Source: Paenibacillus auburnensis (GTDB taxonomy: Bacteria > Bacillota > Bacilli > Paenibacillales > Paenibacillaceae). From it: a DNA stretch of 64,000 bases. Under the pieces are notes generated by a model. The model was not told where the DNA came from. It searched no databases and saw only the letters and a list, made by a program, of their open reading frames with translations. The stretch covers positions 62,001-126,000 of the forward strand of contig NZ_CAKMMG010000011.1 in the NCBI RefSeq assembly GCF_927798115.1, written 5' to 3'. This document shows positions 58,485 through 64,000 of the stretch, piece after piece (within the stretch, counting starts at the first letter, position 1; the number at the start of each line of letters is the position of its first letter). A program made the position numbers and the translations under genes.

Positions 58485-59939
58485 TTGAAGCAAAATAATA
58501 TGAATAACGGCTGGTTGTTGAATCCCCGGAGCGACATTCTGTCAGGGATGACGGTGGCAATCGCGCTGATCCCGGAAGCAATCGCGTTCTCCCTTCTGGC
58601 TGGAGTCAGTCCGATGGTGGGCCTGTATGCCTCCTTCTGCATCGCAATTGTCACTGCTATTGCCGGAGGCAGACCGGGGATGATCTCGGCGGCAACCGGT
58701 GCGATGGCGCTGCTTGTCGGCAGCCTAGTGCTGAACCACGGCATTGAATATCTGTTCGCCGCCACGATCCTCTGCGGAATCTTTCAGATCCTGATGGGGA
58801 TGCTGAAGCTGGGCAGGTTCATTACCTTCCTGCCGCAGCCGGTCATGACCGGGTTTGTCAACGCGCTGGCCATCCTGATTTTTATGGCGCAGCTCACGCA
58901 TTTCAAAGGACAAGGCTGGGTCATGTATGCCCTGGTAGCACTGACACTTGTGATTATCTATACAGTTCCGCGTTTTACCAAGGCAGTGCCGTCAGCACTG
59001 GTTGCTATCATCATTGTCTCCGTACTGAGTATCGTGCTTGGTCTGGACGTGAAGACCGTGGGAGATATGGGGGAGTTAACCTCTGCACTACCGCTGTTCC
59101 ATATTCCACAGCTGCCGCTTACCTTTGATATGCTGCTCACTATTCTGCCGTATTCCTTATCTCTGGCAGTGGTAGGTCTGCTGGAATCACTGATGACCGC
59201 AACCCTGATCGATGACATTACCGGTACCGGAAGCGATAAGAACCGGGAAGCGAAGGGGCAGGGGCTGGCGAATATCGTTACCGGCTTCTTTGGAGGCATG
59301 GCAGGCTGTGCGATGATCGGCCAGTCGATGGTCAACATGAAGTCAGGCGGAAGAACCCGTCTCTCCACCTTCGTCTCCGGGATTTTCCTGCTGTTGCTTA
59401 TTCTTGTACTCGGCGATGTGGTGAAGCAGATTCCGATGGGTGCTCTGGTCGGAGTGATGATTATGGTGTGCATCAGTACCTTTGAATGGGGTTCGCTGGC
59501 TTCTCTGGCCCGTGTTCCGCTCAGTGATGCATTAGTCATGATTGTAACGGTGGTCACAGTGGTCGCTACAGATAATCTGTCGATTGGAGTTCTGTTTGGG
59601 GTTCTGCTCAGCGCGCTGTCGTTTGCCTGGAAAATAGCATCGATTCACCTGAGTGTTCACATGGCCGCAGATACGGCAACGTATACGGTCTCCGGGCAGC
59701 TGTTCTTCGGTACGACAAGCCATTTCGTCCATGAGTTCAACTATGATGGCGATCCTGAACAGGTTATCATCGACTTTACCCATTCGCATGTATGGGACCA
59801 GTCGGCTGCCGGCGCCATTGCCAAGACAATCAGCAGATATGAAGCACTCGGCAAAAAGGTGAAGGTTACCGGGCTGAACGAAGAAAGCACGCGTCTGGTC
59901 AACCGGCTCGGGCTTGCTTTGTCCGGCGGCCATCTGTAA
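58485..59939 (+). CDS. SulP family anion transporter with short STAS domain
   Basis: 484 residues with about 10-12 hydrophobic segments. The start region ILSGMTVAIALIPEAIAFSLLAGVSPMVGLYASF (position only) and QPVMTGFVNALAILIFMAQ are SulP signatures. The final 90 residues form a reduced STAS domain (QVIIDFTHSHVWDQSAAGAIAKTI). Members carry sulfate, bicarbonate or other anions; substrate not known. TTG 58485 has GGAGG at 10 bases. The gene is in a 195-base gap after aroF and is monocistronic. Confidence 0.9.
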   Translation: MKQNNMNNGWLLNPRSDILSGMTVAIALIPEAIAFSLLAGVSPMVGLYASFCIAIVTAIAGGRPGMISAATGAMALLVGSLVLNHGIEYLFAATILCGIFQILMGMLKLGRFITFLPQPVMTGFVNALAILIFMAQLTHFKGQGWVMYALVALTLVIIYTVPRFTKAVPSALVAIIIVSVLSIVLGLDVKTVGDMGELTSALPLFHIPQLPLTFDMLLTILPYSLSLAVVGLLESLMTATLIDDITGTGSDKNREAKGQGLANIVTGFFGGMAGCAMIGQSMVNMKSGGRTRLSTFVSGIFLLLLILVLGDVVKQIPMGALVGVMIMVCISTFEWGSLASLARVPLSDALVMIVTVVTVVATDNLSIGVLFGVLLSALSFAWKIASIHLSVHMAADTATYTVSGQLFFGTTSHFVHEFNYDGDPEQVIIDFTHSHVWDQSAAGAIAKTISRYEALGKKVKVTGLNEESTRLVNRLGLALSGGHL

Positions 59940-59960
59940 CAGCAATAAGAAATCTATTCA

Positions 59961-59992
59961 CAGCTTTCTCTTAGGAGAGGGCTGTTTTTTTT
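59961..59992 (+). terminator. Terminator after the SulP gene
   Basis: CAGCTTTCTC, TTAG, GAGAGGGCTG, then TTTTTTTT. Confidence 0.85.
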
Positions 59993-60133
59993 ATGCAATA
60001 AATATAAATCCAGGAAATTACAACAAGATTTTAACCCGCAGGCGTCTATACCGTTACCTCTGGCTGTCTGAAGCTGCTTATACTTTTCTATATAGAGACA
60101 ATAGATTCCGGTAAAGTAGAGGTGCATATAGCT

Positions 60134-62029
60134 ATGTTTGTTGTCATCCTGAGAAAAACCGCGGCAGCGCTGCTGGTTCCGCTGCTCCTGGTCATGACAG
60201 GCTGCGGGAGTTCCGGCGGGGAGGCCGCCGAATCATCCCCCGCAGCTTCGCCGCCTGCAGCGGCTGCGATAGCCAGCGCCGCTCCGCCTCTGTCCGGCAC
60301 AGCGGCGGCGGCAACCCCGGCAGCCGGCAGTGCTGCGCAGCCGGGGGTCCCGATCCGCAGCATCAGCGCGCTGGGAATGACCGGGCCGGACGCCGGCTGG
60401 ATCGGCGGCAAGGGCTGGATTGCCCGCACCGGTAACGGCGGTGCGGACTGGCAGGTGCAGTACACCGGCCAGGGGACGGTGCTGAGCCTGTTCACCCTGG
60501 ATAACGAGCATGCCTGGGCAGAGCTGGACACAGGGAGCCTGCTGCGAACCAAAGACAGCGGAGCGCATTGGACGCTGACAGGATCTGCCCCGAACCTGAG
60601 CTACCTGCATTTTATTTCGCCGGATCTCGGCTTCAGCGGATCTGCGGTGACAACGGACGGGGGGCGCTCATGGTCCAGTCTCCCTGAGCCGGAGAACCTG
60701 GTTGGCGATGCCTATTACTATGACCGGCTGAACGGCTGGGCGGTAACCAGCGCTTCAAACAATGATTTCGCCTTCCAGCGGACGACGGACGGCGGCGTAA
60801 CATGGAGAACCGTACTGACGCGCAAGACGGTTTCCCTGACCGGTGCTGTTATCCGCTCCACAGGTCCGGACGATGCCTGGATCGAATGTATCGGCGACTC
60901 GGGGATGCACCAGACGGCGTATTCACTGTTCCATACGTCAGATGGAGGCAAGCATTGGCGAACTGTACTGAACCATGGGACAGCGGGGGCAGGACCGGCT
61001 CCGGGGTTTGCGGTGGATGAGGTTAACGAGATTCCGGCCAATAACGGTGCCGCTCCAGGCATGCTCGTTGTCCTAAGCAGTGAGGAAGCCTATATGAGCG
61101 GTTACTGCTCCCCTTGTGATAATGCCAACACAGTGGGCTGGACCCATGACGGCGGCAAGAACTGGACAGACGGGGAGCAGTCTTTTCCCGGATATTCACC
61201 GGCAAAGCTGGCGATGGCAGACGATCAGCACGGATGGTTTGTGACCGGCAGCCCTGACGATCCAGCCGTGCTGTACTCAACGGGTAACGGGGGCAAGGAG
61301 TGGAAGCGGGCCTTTACCTTCCAGGGTATAGATATGGAGCGGGGGGTGGTGACCGGGCAATCCTCACTTCCCGGCGGTGTTCAGGCCGCAGGGCTGGTCC
61401 GGCTGAACTGGCAGGAAAAAAAGGATATTCCCACCCCGGAAGCCTGGAACGGAATCCCCAAGGATTCGGTGACAATCTCCGGGCAGTGGCTGGAGAATTT
61501 CGGCGGAGTACAGATCACGTTCTACACCAAACCGGGGGATGAGGACTACGTCTATGCTGATCTCGGGACTGCCAAGGGGCATTACAGCCTCGGTTCTGTC
61601 GGTACGTACAATTACCGTAAGCCGGAGGAAATTACTGCCGAAGTGTCTTCCCTGTTCACCGGATTGAAGCTGAAAATCACCGGCGGGCTGGGGGCGAATT
61701 TATCGCTCAGCAGCTACTACACAATAGATGAAGCGGGAACGCCGGCCGGAGTGCTCCGGGTGGACACCGGACATACCCGTGAAGCGGATGTTGACCGGGA
61801 TGGAACTCCTGAAGCGGTCTCCGCGCATGGCACCCCAATGACCGTCTATATTTACCGCTGGCATAACGGCCATGCTGAAGTAGCGGACTTAAACGATGCT
61901 TTACAGGCGGATTCTGTGATGCTCAGAGACGACCTAATAGTTGTCGCTTCGGATATGGGGGACAGTCAAGGTAGAGAGTACCAGCTCATTCCGGAAGGGT
62001 TGATTCCCGCGATGCCCCGGGCCGAATGA
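60134..62029 (+). CDS. Lipoprotein with BNR/Asp-box (YCF48/sialidase-like) repeats
   Basis: 631 residues. Signal peptide with lipobox VMTGC (Cys24), a long Ala/Pro/Ser linker (residues about 30-75), then a beta-propeller with Asp-box/YCF48-like repeats: TGNGGADWQV, TKDSGAHWTL, TTDGGRSWSS, TTDGGVTWRT, TSDGGKHWRT, THDGGKNWTD and STGNGGKEWKR. A C-terminal domain (about 450-631) is unlike the propeller and not recognised. No catalytic sialidase residues are claimed. ATG 60134 has GAGG 11 bases away; the GTG at 60122 lies in the ribosome site. Confidence 0.88.
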   Translation: MFVVILRKTAAALLVPLLLVMTGCGSSGGEAAESSPAASPPAAAAIASAAPPLSGTAAAATPAAGSAAQPGVPIRSISALGMTGPDAGWIGGKGWIARTGNGGADWQVQYTGQGTVLSLFTLDNEHAWAELDTGSLLRTKDSGAHWTLTGSAPNLSYLHFISPDLGFSGSAVTTDGGRSWSSLPEPENLVGDAYYYDRLNGWAVTSASNNDFAFQRTTDGGVTWRTVLTRKTVSLTGAVIRSTGPDDAWIECIGDSGMHQTAYSLFHTSDGGKHWRTVLNHGTAGAGPAPGFAVDEVNEIPANNGAAPGMLVVLSSEEAYMSGYCSPCDNANTVGWTHDGGKNWTDGEQSFPGYSPAKLAMADDQHGWFVTGSPDDPAVLYSTGNGGKEWKRAFTFQGIDMERGVVTGQSSLPGGVQAAGLVRLNWQEKKDIPTPEAWNGIPKDSVTISGQWLENFGGVQITFYTKPGDEDYVYADLGTAKGHYSLGSVGTYNYRKPEEITAEVSSLFTGLKLKITGGLGANLSLSSYYTIDEAGTPAGVLRVDTGHTREADVDRDGTPEAVSAHGTPMTVYIYRWHNGHAEVADLNDALQADSVMLRDDLIVVASDMGDSQGREYQLIPEGLIPAMPRAE

Positions 62030-62132
62030 ATCGTTAAAGTTTCCTTAATAAAATCTTTGCGACCGCAGCAGCTATGCCATCGTATAAAAGGATAACAATT
62101 CCAAAATGCGCATCAATTAGGGGGACACGATC

Positions 62133-62963
62133 ATGGAAGTTAATCCAAAATTAAAACAGGCAAAGCCGGGGAAAATCATCAGCATCGCGGCAGTGTTGCT
62201 GGTAGTGGTACTGATTGCCGCCAATTCCTTTGCAACAGTGCAGTACGGACACATCGGACTCTACAAAACCTTCGGCAAACTCAACAATAATATGTTATCT
62301 CCGGGCATACATCTGAAAATTCCGTTTTTCCAGAGTGTCATACAAGTCAACACCCAGGTGACCAAAGCGGAGACGGATACCTCTGCATCCTCCAAGGACC
62401 TGCAGCCCGTCTCCACCCATGTGGCAGTTAACTATTCCGTCAATAAAGATTCTGCATACAATCTGATGAACAACATCGGAGGCAGCTTCGATGCGGTGAT
62501 TATCAATCCGGCGATTCAGGAGATTGTCAAAGAAGTAACCGCCAAATATCCGGCTGAGGATCTGATCACGCGGCGGGATGTGGTGGCAGGAGAGATCAGC
62601 GATCTCTTGACCAAACGTTTGGCCAAATACGACCTCGTTGTAAATGACATTAACATTGTGAATTTCAAATTCTCGGATGCATTCGACCAGTCCATTGAAG
62701 CGAAGCAGGTTGCCCAGCAGCAGGCGCTCAAGGCAGAAAATGACCTCCGGCGGATTGAGATTGAGGCGAAACAGAAGATTGCCCAGGCACAGGCCGAAGC
62801 AGAATCCCTAAGACTTAAGAAGCAGGAGGTTACACCGGAACTGGTGCAGCTGAAGCAGATCGAGGTTCAGGAGAAAGCGCTGGAGAAATGGAACGGCGTG
62901 CTGCCGACGGTAACAGGCGGGGCCACACCTTTTATTGATATTGAGTCACTGACGCAGAAGTAA
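62133..62963 (+). CDS. Prohibitin/SPFH (Band 7) family membrane protein
   Basis: 276 residues. A single N-terminal membrane anchor (IISIAAVLLVVVLIAANSF), the SPFH/prohibitin domain (about 40-190; GHIGLYKTFGKL, NPAIQEIVKEVTAKY, INIVNFKFSDAFDQSIEAKQVAQQ) and a charged helix rich in Lys/Glu/Gln that mediates oligomer formation. It scaffolds membrane microdomains or holds proteases; the exact role is unknown. AGGGGG precedes ATG 62133. It is a single gene followed by a hairpin. Confidence 0.9.
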   Translation: MEVNPKLKQAKPGKIISIAAVLLVVVLIAANSFATVQYGHIGLYKTFGKLNNNMLSPGIHLKIPFFQSVIQVNTQVTKAETDTSASSKDLQPVSTHVAVNYSVNKDSAYNLMNNIGGSFDAVIINPAIQEIVKEVTAKYPAEDLITRRDVVAGEISDLLTKRLAKYDLVVNDINIVNFKFSDAFDQSIEAKQVAQQQALKAENDLRRIEIEAKQKIAQAQAEAESLRLKKQEVTPELVQLKQIEVQEKALEKWNGVLPTVTGGATPFIDIESLTQK

Positions 62964-63006
62964 TTATAAATAGTGAATAGTACTCTTTCACCAAACAAAC
63001 AATTCA

Positions 63007-63028
63007 AGGGGATGCTGACGCATCCCCT
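63007..63028 (+). terminator. Hairpin after the prohibitin gene
   Basis: AGGGGATGC, TGAC, GCATCCCCT. It is followed by a mixed GTTCTGCTTT stretch, so termination is probably partial. Confidence 0.6.
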
Positions 63029-63105
63029 GTTCTGCTTTCCAAAGCAGTCCACTATTGGTATGATTACAAGGAATGAGAACATCTACAACCATGGAGGAAT
63101 TAATA

Positions 63106-63783
63106 ATGAGTGAAAACACAATATCCGGGATCATTGATCATACGCTGCTAAAAGCGGACGCACGTAAGGAAGATATCATCAAGCTTGCGGAAGAGGCCAA
63201 AACTTATAAATTCGCTTCTGTATGCGTGAATCCGGCTTGGGTCGCAGTGGCCCATGAAGTGCTGAAGGATACGCCTGAAGTAAAAGTATGTACCGTTATC
63301 GGCTTCCCGCTGGGAGCATCCACACCGGAAACCAAAGCTTTCGAAACCACCAATGCGATCGCAAACGGTGCAGGGGAAGTGGATATGGTTATCAACATCG
63401 GTGCATTGAAAGACGGTGATAATGAACTGGTTAAACGCGATATCGCTGCTGTTGTAGATGCAGCCCGCGGCAAAGCGCTGACCAAGGTGATTATTGAGAC
63501 TTGTCTGCTGAGCGAAGAAGAGAAGGTCCGCGCCTGCAAGCTTGCGGTAGAAGCCGGGGCAGACTTTGTGAAGACTTCGACCGGATTCTCCACAGGAGGC
63601 GCTACGAAGGAAGATATCGCACTGATGCGGGCAACAGTTGGTCCTGATATCGGCGTCAAAGCCTCCGGCGGTGTACGCAGCAGTGAGGATGCGCTGATCA
63701 TGATCGGAGCGGGGGCAACCCGGATCGGTACGAGCGGCGGCGTAGCCATTGCCAAGGGCGAGCAGAGCCAGAGCAGCTACTAA
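63106..63783 (+). CDS. deoC: Deoxyribose-phosphate aldolase
   Basis: A 225-residue class I aldolase that splits 2-deoxyribose 5-phosphate into glyceraldehyde 3-phosphate and acetaldehyde, in deoxynucleoside use. The Schiff-base Lys156 is in FVKTSTGFSTGGAT, Asp93 in GEVDMVIN, and Lys in the KASGG motif; GAGATRIGTS completes the TIM barrel phosphate site. ATG 63106 with GGAGG 8 bases away is preferred over an in-frame ATG at 63073 without a site. No other deo genes are nearby. Confidence 0.96.
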   Translation: MSENTISGIIDHTLLKADARKEDIIKLAEEAKTYKFASVCVNPAWVAVAHEVLKDTPEVKVCTVIGFPLGASTPETKAFETTNAIANGAGEVDMVINIGALKDGDNELVKRDIAAVVDAARGKALTKVIIETCLLSEEEKVRACKLAVEAGADFVKTSTGFSTGGATKEDIALMRATVGPDIGVKASGGVRSSEDALIMIGAGATRIGTSGGVAIAKGEQSQSSY

Positions 63784-63808
63784 TCGTCTGTATTTTGAAA
63801 GGATGGAC

Positions 63809-63847
63809 AAGCGGGGGATACAAAATTTTTTGTTCCTCCGCTTTTTT
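63809..63847 (+). terminator. Terminator after deoC
   Basis: AAGCGG, GGA, ACAAAA pair with TTTTGT, TCC, CCGCTT and TTTTTT follows. Confidence 0.8.
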
Positions 63848-64000
63848 GTACATACATATTAGACTGGCTATTCGGCGGGGGTATTAATGTAAGCGTATAC
63901 TATAACTGTAATAAAACACACCGGAATAATGAGAATTTCCTCTTCCCAAATAACATCGTTTGTGAGAGAATAGTTACAATTCAAGATTGTTAAGGTTTAC
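63848..64000. other. Noncoding right end with a cre-like sequence
   Basis: TGTAAGCGTATACT (63888-63901) agrees at 12 of 14 bases with the catabolite-responsive element TGWAANCGNTWNCA. It overlaps a possible -10. No gene start is visible before the window ends, so it may belong to the next gene. Confidence 0.3.

Overview
The window looks like chromosome of an endospore-forming, low-GC Gram-positive bacterium, most likely Paenibacillus or a close relative (inference). The reasons are strong GGAGG ribosome sites with frequent GTG and TTG starts, a CwlJ-type germination hydrolase, YesMN-type sensor/AraC-regulator pairs beside sugar ABC transporters, a T-box leader, many AraC regulators, and protein families common in that genus (DUF5107-TPR, peptidase G2 with AHAEG repeats, WG repeats, copper-amine-oxidase-like domains). 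I see no rRNA, tRNA, CRISPR array, transposase or phage structural cluster.

Layout. 1-11.8 kb: a carbohydrate cluster with a GH35 beta-galactosidase (cut by the window edge), AraC regulator, GH2 glycosidase, second AraC regulator, a large DUF5107-TPR protein, an aldose-epimerase-like protein and a Gfo/Idh/MocA oxidoreductase. 11.9-23 kb: an accessory stretch with a MATE exporter, an S51-type peptidase, two divergent TetR/oxidoreductase pairs, cwlJ, a lipoprotein, a VanZ-like protein, a VOC protein and a flavin monooxygenase-like protein. 23-30 kb: an AHAEG-repeat peptidase G2 protein, a tiny membrane peptide, a WG-repeat protein, a stalk-domain protein, a methyltransferase and mntH with a likely MntR site. 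30-37.4 kb: a sugar ABC transporter divergent from its probable sensor kinase/AraC response regulator, with one shared box before both transporter promoters. 37.4-45.2 kb: an SH3-amidase, a TIR (Cap12-type) protein with a coupled small basic protein, an MFS/Rgg pair, a second flavin monooxygenase-like protein and a PQQ-like beta-propeller protein.

45.6-51.3 kb: one operon for a sulfonate/nitrate/taurine-type ABC transporter with two permeases, a flavoprotein, a two-cluster ferredoxin and a binding lipoprotein. 51.3-56.7 kb: glutathione peroxidase with tandem operators, a DUF2294 protein, then a signalling set (single-domain receiver, kinase-like phosphotransferase, hybrid histidine kinase). 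56.8-63.8 kb: a T-box leader with probable Phe specifier before chorismate mutase/DAHP synthase, a SulP transporter, a BNR-repeat lipoprotein, a prohibitin-family protein and deoC.

The most promising candidates for something undescribed are the TIR protein plus its small partner (38.7-40.0 kb) and the transporter/flavoprotein/ferredoxin operon (45.6-51.3 kb). Several regulatory elements can also be read directly: the CTGCAA-N4-ATCCACTTTT boxes, the TGTCAGT operators, the tandem gpx sites and the T-box. Function calls come from reading the translated sequence and remembered family motifs; no database search was run.
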